Below are positions 9,992 to 21,137 of a stretch of DNA of 64,000 nt, one piece after another; within the stretch, counting starts at the first letter, position 1, and each line of letters starts with the position of its first letter. A program made the translations under genes and the position numbers. Under the pieces are notes generated by a model, which was not told where the DNA came from, ran no database searches, and saw nothing but the letters and a program-made list of their open reading frames with translations. This stretch comes from Lingula anatina. Its lineage: Eukaryota > Brachiopoda > Lingulata > Lingulida > Lingulidae. The stretch lies in NCBI RefSeq assembly GCF_001039355.2, contig NW_019775985.1:1-64000 (forward strand), read 5' to 3'.

Positions 9992-11830
9992 ATGCCGACG
10001 ATGTGTGCCGTATATGGCTGTTCAAACAAACATGGTGCTAACAAGGAAAACAACAGGTCATACTATAGGCTGTCAAAAGTCATTGCCAATCAAGGGGACA
10101 GGACAAAAGAACTCTCACTTGCGAGACGTGTAAAATGGCTTGCGAATATTGGGAGAGCAGATATCAAGGAATCAAGCTACAAACACATTCGTGTTTGTTC
10201 GGATCACTTTATGGGTAAGTTATATGTGAAGCAATGTAGTTATGTTTATATTTGATCGTTTCTTTTAAGTATTTTGTGTGATATGTACTTGCTGTTTCAA
10301 GTATAATTGACAAGTGCATAGTACGCCATTTTTGCTTTTTATTTCCGCATGCAGATCAATTTTGCATTAATTAATAGCCTTAATTGGAAATAATCATGGT
10401 GAAAATTGATTATTGCTTGTAATTACCAGTAAAATAATCAGAAAACAAAAATCATTTCACGTTTTCAGTACACAAATATTCTTTCATGGGTTCAGTATAT
10501 GACATGTGTATTATCTTTTTTCCCATAGATATTTTTGTCTTCTAGATAAACCAGCTGCATTGTATGACCATCTGAATCCTGACTGGGCTCCAACCGTTAA
10601 CATGGGTAGAACTTCTCCAAGTGACAGCATGCTATCTGGGTCTGCCTCTGACAGATACACTCGGTCAGTCCAGAGATCTGTGAAGCGGAAGAGGCAAGAT
10701 GCAGCTGAAACATTACTGTCATTGCAAAGTGCCCCTGAACTTGACACACCAGAAGACCCACAAGAAGACCCGCAAGAAGACCTTCATGAAGACCCCTTGC
10801 CAGCTGAGACGGGAACAGCTTGTCAAACAGATGATGACATGAAGTTATATGATGCCAAAGATGCTGAAATATATAGACTACGAAAAGAAAACGAAGAACT
10901 GAAACAAATTAATGAGAAACGTACATTCGACATGGCTTTTTTGAAAATGATGATGTGTTGGTTAGATATTACACTGGGCTGCAAAATTACCATATTCTCA
11001 AGTGTTTATTTGATTACGTTGAACCAGATATTATTATTCAACGCAAAAGTATACTAAACAAATTTCAGCAGTTGATCTTGGTGCTCATGAAGTTGAGATT
11101 AAATCTGGGCAACAAAGACTTGGCTGTAAGATTTGGCATATCTGATTCAACAGGTTCTAGAATATTTCAGAATGTCTTGAGTGTTTTGTATGCTTGTTCA
11201 CTGCCTCTCATTTATTGGCCAGAAAGAGAGCAACTTCAAAAAACAATGCCCATGAGTTTTCGTGAACATTTTGACACTAAAGTTGCTGTTATTGTAGATT
11301 GCTTTGAAATTCCAATGGAATGTCCATCCAATCTTAAAGCCAGAAATGAGACCTGGTCTGCTTATAAACACAGCAATACAGCAAAGTTTTTGATAGGTAT
11401 CACTCCGCAGGGTGTTGTCAGCTTTATATCAGATGGCTATGGAGGCAGGGCTAGTGATAAGCACATAACAGAAACTTGTGGTTTACTCAATAAACTTTTG
11501 CCTGGTGATGTAGTCTTAGCAGATCGGGGGTTTGATATACAGGATAGTGTGGGTAGCATGTGTGCAAAATTGTACATTCCCGCCTTTACCAAGGGCAAAC
11601 CACAGTTAGGAGCACACGATGTTGAGCAAACAAGGAGAATAGCAAATAGTAGAATTCATGTTGAACGTGTCATAGGAGTTGTTCGTCAGAAGTATACTAT
11701 ATTACAATCAAGGTTACCTATTGATTATTTTTCAGCAACAAAGAATGATGCTGTTCTTACAATTGACAAAATAGTTGTAGTCTGCTGTGCACTAACAAAT
11801 CTATGTGATTCTGTTGTACCATTTGATTAA
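9992..11830 (+). CDS. THAP-domain DDE transposase with a -1 frame break
   Basis: Exon 1 9992-10214, donor gtaagt; exon 2 from 10546 after TTCTAG, in phase. THAP zinc finger at residues ~5-70: C-x4-C early, then CSDHF. Then a [14 protein letters not shown] segment typical of these transposases, an acidic Asp-Pro-rich repeat and a coiled coil (residues ~180-200). At 10937-10943 the frame must shift by -1. The second frame (to 11830) has the HTH_Tnp_4 region ([19 protein letters not shown]) and the DDE_Tnp_4 core: Asp in VDCFE, Asp in ADRGF, Glu in HVERVIG. All three catalytic acids are present. The break lies at T TTT TTG, which could be a slippery site, a one-base deletion or a sequence error. 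Confidence 0.85.
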
Positions 11831-12616
11831 AAGAAATTGTAAGGAACTTAAAATATTGTTAATTTTAAGAAAGCATATATAGTGTTATTCATTTTTGTAA
11901 TCTCAAATTGATATACAATCGAAAGTCATTTTGCAGCACTTTAGAATTATGTGAAAATCATTGGATGTATTTGCATCCGCTACTCGAATGTTTAAACTTG
12001 GGTATGTGTCATGAGATCAAATAAAATTTGTGAACAACATATTTCTATTCATTCATTCATTTATTACCATCATCATTTTAATATTTCTTTTTGCAGACAC
12101 CTGGGTATTGCAGAACATAAATACATAATGGGATTGTACATACTGCACTTATTACAGAAATGGCAAATTAAATTTAATTATTCCCTTGAGCATCAGTGGA
12201 GATGTTGGTATATACCCATTTTTCATTAAATTTTACATATAACTTCATAAAACTTAAAATTAAACAGTTCAGCTGTATATAAGACAAGTAACATGGCAAA
12301 TCAATCATAAAATCTACAGGAAGGGCTCGAGTCTGACACTATGGCAAGCAGTAATAAAAAAATGTAGCAGTCCCAGCACCAAAATTACAACTTAACGAAC
12401 TAAAGCAAATACCTTTCTTACAAATGTAAAAGGACAGGAAAATGCAAAATTCCGATATAAATTCTGTACAAAATCACAACATCATTCTAGGTACTACTAT
12501 GACTAATAAAAAATATACACATATAAAAATTCAGTTTAAATTCCTGAGCATTAACACATTTATGCACAATATCACATCCATGAACTGGAAATACAAAAAA
12601 AAAAAAAAAAAAAAAA

Positions 12617-12755
12617 NNNNNNNNNNNNNNNNNNNNNNNNNNNNNNNNNNNNNNNNNNNNNNNNNNNNNNNNNNNNNNNNNNNNNNNNNNNNNNNNNNNN
12701 NNNNNNNNNNNNNNNNNNNNNNNNNNNNNNNNNNNNNNNNNNNNNNNNNNNNNNN
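12617..12755. other. Assembly gap (139 N)
   Basis: A run of N flanked by A runs (16 A on the left, 10 A on the right) inside the ISL2EU-type element. Frames crossing it are artefacts. Confidence 1.
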
Positions 12756-12973
12756 AAAAAAAAAAGTGTAAGTACTAAATGCAATTGCACATACAAGTTC
12801 ACATTTTGACCAATTCCTCACATTTAAGCAAAATGACACTAAGCACAGAAAAAAAAAATCACACTGGTAAGTATAATCACATTTCCATGGTACAGAATAT
12901 GATTTCACATATAATGAAAGTTCCCATTCTTGAGTCAAGACACGTCTATGCACAAGTACCACCAAGTATAAAG

Positions 12974-13258
12974 CTATCTAATCTGTGCAAAACCACAATT
13001 ATACAATCTGAGTAAAACTTCGACTAGTAAAAAAAAGCAAACAAAATTCAGTTCAAATTCTTGAGCGTCTGTTGACCATGTGGTAGTTTCATATGGGTCT
13101 TTACCGTCTATAATGCCCAACTTGTCCTCATACCTCTTCCTTTCTGGTGCAGGTAGACTTAACTTATAACTGTGAAAGTTGTTTTCCTGATTTGAAACGG
13201 CGTTTGTCTTCGTATCTTTCACCCTAACTCTCCTCATGTTAATCGTGCTCGACGCCAT
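12974..13258 (-). pseudogene. Truncated second ORF of the ISL2EU-type element
   Basis: Begins with ATG at 13258, just inside the right terminal repeat. It encodes ~70 residues including ERKRYEDKLGIIDGKDPYE and a Trp-containing stretch. As I recall the family, this matches the N-terminus of the YqaJ-type recombinase protein that accompanies the transposase. After about 13040 the resemblance stops and the frame becomes hydrophobic noise, so most of the gene has been deleted or lies in the gap region. Confidence 0.6.
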
Positions 13259-14141
13259 TTTCCGGTCTACCAATATGGCGCGAGCCCAAAACGAGGCCGC
13301 CTAGAGAGATCGCTCTATACTAATATTTTAACGCAGACATTGAATTACATGTACCACTAACTCCCCTTATTCATTCCTTCAAAAGAAGTACGACTGCACA
13401 ATGATGTATTACACTAATATAAACAGAGCAATAAAAACATTATTATATTACTCTTTAGATAACTCGCCCCACACCATACTCACTTATGAACAGTGGACCC
13501 CAATACTTTTAAACATTAAAATATTTCATACATTTTCCCCAGTGTATTATCATCTCAGCGTACGTACTATATGTACCCCTGTACCTTTTATAATCTACAT
13601 GTAAACTTATTTTACGTTTTCCAATATACAGGTATAAATATCTACCTAAAATTTATTGTGCAACCAATTTCACTTGTTAAATTATTAATTTCTGAGTTGC
13701 ACTTCCAGTTGCTGATGTCTTACTTGATACGAATTTCAATGAAAGAAATAAATGTATAGATACAGTGTCAGGATTTAACAGTATCATATTTCAAAATCAG
13801 AAATAAATGCACAATGCTCACTGCATGACTTAACAAGTTACAACAGCTGTCTTGATAGTTGCAGTGAAGGCCGACAATATAAGTCAAATACCTACCTACA
13901 GCGTATCATATTTCTGATTTATTCCCATCGTCGGTGACGACTGTTTCCTGTGTCACAATTCTTTTACAATATTCCAGTGCATTTGCTGCTGTTTAAACCA
14001 ACTGCAGGTTTCATTATATATCCAAAATACGTAAGATTCCGAAGACCTGCAGCCAAGACGACCACGATCACTGTGCAAGCGAGGCAGCGTAGTACGGCCA
14101 GGGTGCTATGCTTCGGACACCTGAAAAATACACGTCTATCC

Positions 14142-14411
14142 TAGGCTTCATTCCCATACCTAGATCAATCTAGCGTAATCGGTTCATCTCCGAGGGTACT
14201 TGGCTAAACTGCTCTCTGCTTAAGTGGCTTAGATGTCTGCCAAGCCTACTGAAGCTGCTGAACGATAGTTAATTACCCCCTAACAACTTCAGTAGAGCCG
14301 CTGACATCTGACATCTGAGCCTCTTAAGCTTATAGTGCAGTTGAGCGAGAATCCCCTTGGAGATGGACCGGTCCCGCTAGATTGATCGATGTATGGGAAT
14401 GGGTTCCTCGT
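14142..14411. repeat. Foldback (long inverted repeat) element, ~270 bp
   Basis: The left arm (CATTCCCATAC, GATCAATCTAGCG, TCATCTCC, AGATGTC, CTACTGAAG) is repeated in reverse complement in the right arm, with the axis near 14275 at GTTAATTACCCCCTAAC. Arms are ~130 bp with scattered mismatches, so the whole unit is one hairpin. It has no coding capacity. It is typical of a foldback MITE; superfamily unknown. Confidence 0.85.
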
Positions 14412-14884
14412 TACTTAGCATAGCTCACAAGCGTTAATTGCCCAGGGTCAGGACAATAGACAATAAATTCGACTAAAGTTCACTGCACCTAAATTACCTA
14501 TAATTTCAGGATAATTGCCCTGTACTTAAGACAGGCCTGTTATTATAGGATAAACTTAAAATCGCACCAAGCGATTCCTTGAGGATGTATACGTTAAAGA
14601 ATCACTGCTGGTACAATGTACGATAGGGTTATGGAAATAGTCTCCTAGACGTTTTTGTTATCATGCAAGGGCACATAACCACTGAACCGCGTTGACAAAC
14701 CAAGAGAGTCAGCATTTACATAAAGCAGAGTTACATGTAGAAGCCTTTTGGTTATTGTTATCCTTCTTTTTATTGTTCTTCCTGAGTGATTTAGATAGCC
14801 GGCTATTTTTCTTGTCTGAAACTTGCATTTAATTTTCAGAACTTTCTCTACTTTACACATATCGTATATCCCTTTTTCTGTTTA

Positions 14885-14935
14885 GATTGATCTTGGACCT
14901 AAATAGAGATCTATTTAGGTCCAAGGATTGATCTT
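14885..14935. repeat. Perfect 34-bp palindrome between 10-bp direct repeats
   Basis: The arms CTTGGACCTAAATA and TATTTAGGTCCAAG (14892-14925) surround a 6-bp centre. The direct repeat GATTGATCTT occurs at 14885-14894 and 14926-14935; the left copy overlaps the first three bases of the palindrome. It may be a tiny insertion with target duplication or a local template-switch product. Confidence 0.9.
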
Positions 14936-17674
14936 ATGATATTTTATTTCATTGAACAACCAAATTGCTGCTATAAGCACGAAATGAATATAATTCTTAT
15001 AAAAACCGATGCATATCTACGATCATATGAGATATCCTCGCTACTTGTGCAGCTATACTGACTGGAAATCGGTTACTACTTAACATGTAATTAATTTTAG
15101 ATTCAGGATTTTGACAGGGTACTGGTAGGGGCACTGGTATATGAGAAAACTAAAATTATCTTGCTTTGCTTGACAGGTATTGAGTAAATTAGGATAGTTT
15201 GAATTAATGTGAAAGGCAAAAGGTTTGGTAAAAGTTCACCTTTTTATTAAGGTGTGCTAGAGAGAAAAAATGGGTTGCTTTTAAAACTAATTGGGATAAT
15301 GCAAAATTGAATTGACACATTGTTCTTCCACTCAGTATCAACCAACTAACCCCAAGTAGGACACTATAGCTACATGTATTCTCATTACATATATCATGAA
15401 TACGATTGTTGCTCTATGGGGAAAGTAATTGCTGGAACTAAACAAACATACGTGCCAGATTGTAGCAATTCAGTACCCTTGTTTTCTTTCTGAAACGCAC
15501 AGTTATCTTCCATGTGAGACATATAAGTAATGAAAATATCCTACCTTGTGTATAGCGTGGGTTCTGTTGGTCGGACAAGTGGTTTGCTGGCAATTCATAA
15601 TTGAGACTGACAGAATATCTTATTTACGCTGTCACTTCTCGCCCCCAAATGACGTGCGCACTTCTGCCATGATTGTGACAGGGCCACGCCCTTTCCTCTC
15701 CACCGCCCCGCCCCTTTTTTGAAGTTGATGTTAATTTCTCACTCAGACATGAACGCGAGACGCCGTTTAATTCTTGATTGCCTTATCTGGGTGTGGTTTT
15801 TACCTACTCCGTGATTGCAAGCGTGTTCAAATTAAGTTGACTGGGGTATTATTATTACATCAATTCAAATGTCAAAACAGAAAAGAGGAGTAAATGCACT
15901 TTTGTTTGACCTGACGGCGGTCGCGGAGAGACACGGACTGTTTTGTAAACAGTGAAGTGAGGTATCCTTGACTTAAGCGCCATCCAGAAAATAAGAAATG
16001 TTGATGGGTAAGTACTGTGTATAATAGGTTGTTTAGTTCACAGTAGATGGTGTCTCTGTTATACCTTAGAGCAGTTCCGTTTACTCGGCATTTTCACCAT
16101 AATAAATTCATTTAAACCATAAGTATGTATCTGCATTGTAATTGGCGGTAATTGATTGATGAAAGGTTAGTGATATTAGGAGGGTAATATTTGTGTGTTG
16201 TTTTATGAATAGAGATACTCCAAACCCGGATTCTGTTAAAAGCGCATCCACTTATCACATCTAACACATTGTAAACTGTGAGCTGTGGTACGTTTCAAAA
16301 TATTGATTCCGAAGTTCATCATTATTACGTTTGTAAATATGTAAGCATTAACGAATACTGACGCTTCCAGTTCAACAGTCTACAAATCAATTTATCCTTA
16401 TAAATTAACTAGACTGTAAAATTAATTTAAAAAGTAATTGGAGATCGCTACAGGAGTATAGACAGATCTAATTTAGTCCTTTTCTGACCTATCCTGAACA
16501 TTCTTCCAAACTTGGTCCACGGCCTTCTAATATACTATCCGCGTTAAAGTGTTCCTTCCACAGAAATATTATCTATGTCTGAATACCCTACAAAGCTACA
16601 TGTGCTTATTAAACTGGACGGCATTGACGTCTGAGCATCACGGAGCAACATTGAGAAATAAAAAGTTAAATCAAAAACATAAAATATCAAATCTAAGTGC
16701 AACGTCGGGTCGAACAAAGGTTAACGCGAGTAGGCGAAAAATTTGAATTTCCTGATAAAGCGTTTGGTAAGGCGCTGAATAAAAACAGTTGATAGTTGAT
16801 AATCAAAATTTCAATAGGTTCACGCCAAAAATTCGCCTCAATGCGTATTTAAGGCGAAAATTACTTCAGCAAATTTTATAATTAGACGGTTGTTAAAAAA
16901 GACTACAAAGCTCATACGTTTTCTAAAATAAGTACAACAATCAATTGCAAAATTACAAGAAATCTCATCCACTTTCATTTTATGAAATTTGATAACTAGA
17001 GGTTAGATAACTACGATAAAAGTATCAAATTCCATCTTTTAACCTTACCCAGAAAATTCACAGGTCGTCGTAAACATTATAGCAGGCAACGTTAGTATTT
17101 GGCAGAAAGTTAAAATTCTGGATCTAAAGAGGAACAGCCAGAGAGATGATTCGAAGTTAAATAGATATTACCGGCTCTTACAACTTGAAATAACTACATT
17201 AAAAAGCATGAATTTATTACCATAGCAATATAAAAAATAATAGAAATTGGTGGTATAGTACATAACAATCGAATAGAAAATAAACTCCGCATTTAGGAAG
17301 AGCTAAGATTAGATTAATTCCAGAGACAAATCTTCAATCCACATCTTACTCTTTTACTTATGGGAATTTTTCATGCTTTCAGCACCATCTATTCATATCC
17401 AATGGACATTTTGTGAAAGAAAAATAATACATGTGCGGGGACACGCACACACGGCTACACACTAGTTAAAAAATCGTCCTTCTTTCGCCATATTAATTAG
17501 CATATTTTGATTTTTAGACTAGGTTAGAACCTTGCAAATATGGTAAATGTCTATAAAGTTAATGTCACTAAAAAGAGAGTTAATGTTCGGAGGAAAAGTG
17601 CATCTCTCTTATCCGAGGTTGCAGCACGCATGCGCAAAGGCTCAATCCTGACTTCTCCTTTATGAGACAGCGCA

Positions 17675-18652
17675 TCACAGAGCACTGGACTCTGTAACCT
17701 TCGAGGCAGGACGGACCCTCTTACTGCCAACAGCCTCTAGAAACGTCTTCCTAAACTGCTGGTATCTGATCACGTAAATAACAGGATTCACCGCAGAGTT
17801 CAGAACCGTCAGCTGAACAAGCGCCAATCGAATCTTCAATGTGAGAGGATTATAGTTCATGAAAGTGTAACTATGAACGCCGAGCATTACTATAATAGGT
17901 GTCCAACACGTGAAAAAGCACGCCAACACAAGAGCAACCGTGCGTGATAGTTTAGCAATTTTGTGCTTGTCATGTGACAATGAATGTATTTGCGCATGCT
18001 CGATTTTAATGTACATGAAGAGTATCCCTGCGGCGTTAAATACGAAAAATGGTACAAGGACCCAACTTATGTAGATCTCCGGGATGACCAAGGACAATTC
18101 ACACTCTTTGTCCTTTTCAAATGACCAATCCTTATGCCAGAAAATCGGCATGACAAATCCAAGAACAAATGCTGGAATCCATATTGAGAGAGCCACACCA
18201 ACGAACCACGCTTTTTTGTTGCGTGACATATGCTTTAGTGGGTATATTATGGCAAAATATCTGTCTACTGTAATCATGAAAAGCGACAGAACTGATGCCA
18301 TGCCGGGGAAAAATACGAGAGCATACCATAAGGTACAAATATAAATGTCCTCAAATAAGTAATCGTACGATACCGTAGCTGCATGAAAGATGAGGGTCAG
18401 CCCAGCAACTAGGTCCGTAACTGTTAATTGTACCATCATAACACTGTTACTTGTGCGTAATCTTTTCACTCGGCAGTATGCCACGAGCACTATACAGTTG
18501 CCGACGCAGATTAAAACCATTAACATAATGAAAACTGATATCATCCAAGGTTTACTCCATTTTGTGACTGCTGCCGTCGAGTTCTCAACACTGGTTGAAT
18601 TTGTCCCTATGTTGGAAAAAGTCTTCAAAATTCCTTCAACTGTATCATTCAT
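17675..18652 (-). CDS. Class A (rhodopsin-like) GPCR, copy B
   Basis: Intronless, 325 aa, almost identical to copy A through TM7: same N-terminal glycosylation sites, DRYFAIIYPL, CWTP and NSAVNPVIY. TM6 has the usual Ala where copy A has Asp. After FLEAV the tail differs completely (GSKRVRPAS then a short Ser/Glu end), so the two proteins would couple to different tail partners even if they bind the same ligand. The tail includes a basic R-x-x-S-type site. Both copies share ~350 bp of 5' flank, so they may keep similar promoters. Ligand unknown. Confidence 0.93.
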   Translation of the reverse strand: MNDTVEGILKTFSNIGTNSTSVENSTAAVTKWSKPWMISVFIMLMVLICVGNCIVLVAYCRVKRLRTSNSVMMVQLTVTDLVAGLTLIFHAATVSYDYLFEDIYICTLWYALVFFPGMASVLSLFMITVDRYFAIIYPLKHMSRNKKAWFVGVALSIWIPAFVLGFVMPIFWHKDWSFEKDKECELSLVIPEIYISWVLVPFFVFNAAGILFMYIKIEHAQIHSLSHDKHKIAKLSRTVALVLACFFTCWTPIIVMLGVHSYTFMNYNPLTLKIRLALVQLTVLNSAVNPVIYVIRYQQFRKTFLEAVGSKRVRPASKVTESSAL

Positions 18653-19116
18653 TTTGGTTCTGTTGTAATCTGTTAAAGTGTAGTTCGTTATTTTGTGACT
18701 CGGGATAAATCGTCCTTGTTAAAAACTGCAAAAGAGATTGAAATATTTTAATCAACTGCGTTGGCAAATTTTTTTCTTGACTAAATGCGTCTTTTTTTCT
18801 TTCCTTTAATAATGAATTTTTAAGGTTGAATAGGAATGCAGAGTCTAATCATATACCGTTTCAGATTTTAAAATATATATATTCTCAATGTTTCCCTAGT
18901 TTCATTATTTAAACGTATTTCACTTTCCTGACGTCATAATACATCATACGCGCATAATACATGTACAAGAAAAACGCAGCATCGTGAATGGCTTCCTTTG
19001 GCTTCATAACATACTGGATAAGAAAATAAATTGGTAGTTTTAATGTGGCATTTTGTCATGTATCATATAAACGGGTTTGTTCCTGCGTGAGATAGCGAAA
19101 TGCCACGGTTCGGACA
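17718..19116. repeat. Segmental duplication, copy B
   Basis: Direct copy of about 6905-8193, ~10.8 kb away. Homology on the GPCR 3' side starts in the coding sequence just after TM7; on the 5' side it runs to GCCACGGTTCGGACA. An additional ~130-bp segment (about 18932-19060) is present here only. Confidence 0.85.
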
Positions 19117-19876
19117 TTGCGGGTAAACAATGCCTTGAGTGTCAGAGCAACGTAAAATCTAGCTTGTTAAATATACCTTGTGATGGAGTCGCTTTTACTA
19201 GCTCTGACGAACAGCGACAATCTGAGAGCGTTCTTCTTCAAAAATTTGCTTGGGGCCCTTCCATATTTGGAAGTCATACGTCACAGCTCTGTCCGCCTGA
19301 ATCCATATTTGGAAGTCATAAGTCTCGTACGTCACAGGTTTGGCCGCCTGGGGCTGCCTTTCCCGCCTTGCGCTGAAGTTATCTCGTGCAGACGAGACAA
19401 GAAGCAATTAAAGTGCCTGACGCGGAGTTACAAGTTTGAATTGAAAATATCTTGCAGTCGAAGGTCAGTACCACAATACAAGCAACATTCTGCTTTAAAA
19501 ACTGACTTTCGTGTAGCCATTGCGCAGCCCTTATAGTGGTATCGGGCATACAGTGTAGCTGTCAAATTTGGCACACGGGAAGCACGTGTATTGTGCACGT
19601 GTATATCTCAGGACTAAATGTTCTTTGATAAGCAAAAAATACAAAAACATTGGATATATCTTTTCTTTCGAAGAAAGTTATTTTTTCACTTTACATCTTA
19701 AATACAGCAAATGAAATTAAATAAAGCAGAATTAAATCTGTTTTACGTTTCATTTTGGTCTGATTACATTCAACTGCAGATTCACTGCGGAGCAGTTCTA
19801 TTTGATTGACGAAAGTGTAACATGGCCGCTGTTCGCTAGAGCCGGTATTGCTGATATGGGTTATATATGAAATCAA
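19117..19876. other. Intergenic with a short tandem repeat
   Basis: Overlapping open frames here conflict with each other and show no domain. A ~55-bp unit containing CATATTTGGAAGTCATA, a CGTCACAG segment and CCGCCTG is repeated at about 19260-19360. I see no gene. Confidence 0.4.
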
Positions 19877-20425
19877 GGGCCGGTTTCACAAAGCAGTAGT
19901 TAGTTAGAACAACTAACTACTGAACTACCTCGCTAACGAGCAAACTTAGCGATTTTCGAGGGGTGTTTCACGAAGCAGTAGTTAACTTATCGCTAAGTTC
20001 AGTCGTAAAGTTCGGTCGCTAGTTCTCTCGTTACTCACCGTATTCTCGAAACCGTCTGCCGGAAGTGGAACTCTTGCGTAAAAGTGTCACGAAAGCACTA
20101 CCTCTCCAATTTTTGGTGGCTGGAAATGCATAAGAACGTCTGCTTTGAGGTCGTCGTAAAGGATCTCCACCACCTTTTTTGCCGCTCTTTTTGTCACAGC
20201 TAGGCGCAACCGCTCGTAAATTGCATCATAGTGTGTATATTCTAATAGATTCTGCCTTTCATGAAAACGTCGTAGTCTACGTTGCCGTCTGGCGGTACGG
20301 TTAGCAAGAAAGGTAGCCGCCCTATTGGATACAAAGACAAACGACAGACAACGGTAACTAAGCCACCTTTTTATTTCACTCATTACGCATGCGTACGATG
20401 AAACTCTAGAGTTNACGATGAACTG
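19877..20425 (-). mobile_element. PIF/Harbinger-like short element, copy 1 (right end missing)
   Basis: Starts with GGGCCGGTTTCACAAAGCAG and has a subterminal direct repeat of TTTCACGAAGCAGTAGTTA. It carries a 98-aa minus-strand frame (20087-20383) with ARRQRRLRRFHERQN, resembling the N-terminal region of Harbinger transposases. It breaks off near CTAGAGTT, at an ambiguous base (20414), before the right terminal repeat, where copy 2 begins. Confidence 0.75.
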
Positions 20426-21118
20426 GGGCCGGTTTCACAAAGCAGTAGTTAGTTAGAACAACTAACTACTGAACTACCTCGCTATCGAGCCAACTTAGCG
20501 ATTTTCGAGGGGTGTTTCACGAAGCAGTAGTTAACTTATCGCTAAGTTCAGTCGTAAACTTCTTTCGCTAGTTCTCTCGTTACTCACCGTAGTCTCGAAA
20601 CCGTCTGCCGGAAGTGGAACTCTTGCGTAAAAGTGTCACGAAAGCACTAACTCTCCAATTTTTGGTGGCTGGAAATGCATAAGAACGTCTGCTTTGAGGT
20701 CGTCGTAAAGGATCTCCACCACCTTTTTGCCGCTCTTTTTGTCACAGCTAGGCGCAACCTCTCGTAAATTGCATCATCGTGTGTATATGCTAATAGATTC
20801 TGCCTTTCATGAAAACGTCGTAGTCTACGTTGCCGTCTGGCGGTACGGTTAGCAAGAAAGGTAGCCGCCATATTGGATACAAAGACAAACGACAGACAAC
20901 GGTAACTAAGCAACCTTTTTATTTCACTCATTACGCAAGCGCACGATGAAACTCTAGAGTTAGCGACTGGTCTGACCAGTAATTAAATATCCAAGGTAAC
21001 AACGAGACAATAACGAGCGAGAGAACTAGCGATTGCTTCGTGAAACGGCACTCATAACTACGGTAGCGATAGGCTAACTACCGATCGCTAACTAACTACT
21101 GCTTTGTGAAACCGGCCC
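20426..21118 (-). mobile_element. PIF/Harbinger-like short element, copy 2 (complete)
   Basis: Bounded by GGGCCGGTTTCAC and its inverse GTGAAACCGGCCC, with CTG on both sides (20423-20425 and 21119-21121). This fits the 3-bp target duplications of PIF/Harbinger elements. The internal minus-strand frame (20647-20931) matches copy 1 but is shifted near its end because TTTTTT became TTTTT. Most of the transposase is absent, so the element is non-autonomous. Confidence 0.82.
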
Positions 21119-21137
21119 CTGAACTTTGATTGTACCA

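Larger units (their letters stand above)
9875..13320 (+). mobile_element. THAP/DDE_Tnp_4 DNA transposon, ISL2EU (IS4EU) type
   Basis: Ends share the terminal inverted repeat GTATAGAGCGA and a subterminal CGCCATATTGGTAG. They are flanked by TA dinucleotides (9873-9874 and 13321-13322), consistent with a 2-bp target duplication. Inside are a THAP-HTH-DDE transposase on plus and, at the right end on minus, the start of a second protein resembling the YqaJ-nuclease partner of ISL2EU elements. A 139-base N gap lies at 12617-12755. The DDE domain and THAP finger place it with IS4/IS5-like eukaryotic transposons; the 2-bp duplication and partner protein favour ISL2EU over PIF/Harbinger. It disrupts a TRIM-like gene. 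Confidence 0.85.
13323..17640. other. Intergenic with foldback repeats; no gene seen
   Basis: No exon continuing the TRIM-like gene was found. It contains the foldback at 14142-14411 and the palindrome at 14892-14925. A GC-richer patch lies at about 15640-15970, ending near ATGTTGATGG/gtaagt (donor-like at about 16008). That could be a first exon or promoter region, but no in-phase partner exon was identified. Confidence 0.4.

Noticed and set aside
12442-12965. Frames crossing the N gap
   Set aside because: Made of poly-Lys/Phe and unknown residues; artefact of A/T runs and the gap.
15640-16008. GC-richer patch with a gtaagt donor, considered as first exon of the TSP1/LamG gene
   Set aside because: The only ATG near it gives 10 coding bases (phase 1), but the first visible exon at 21378 needs phase 0; joining would break the frame.
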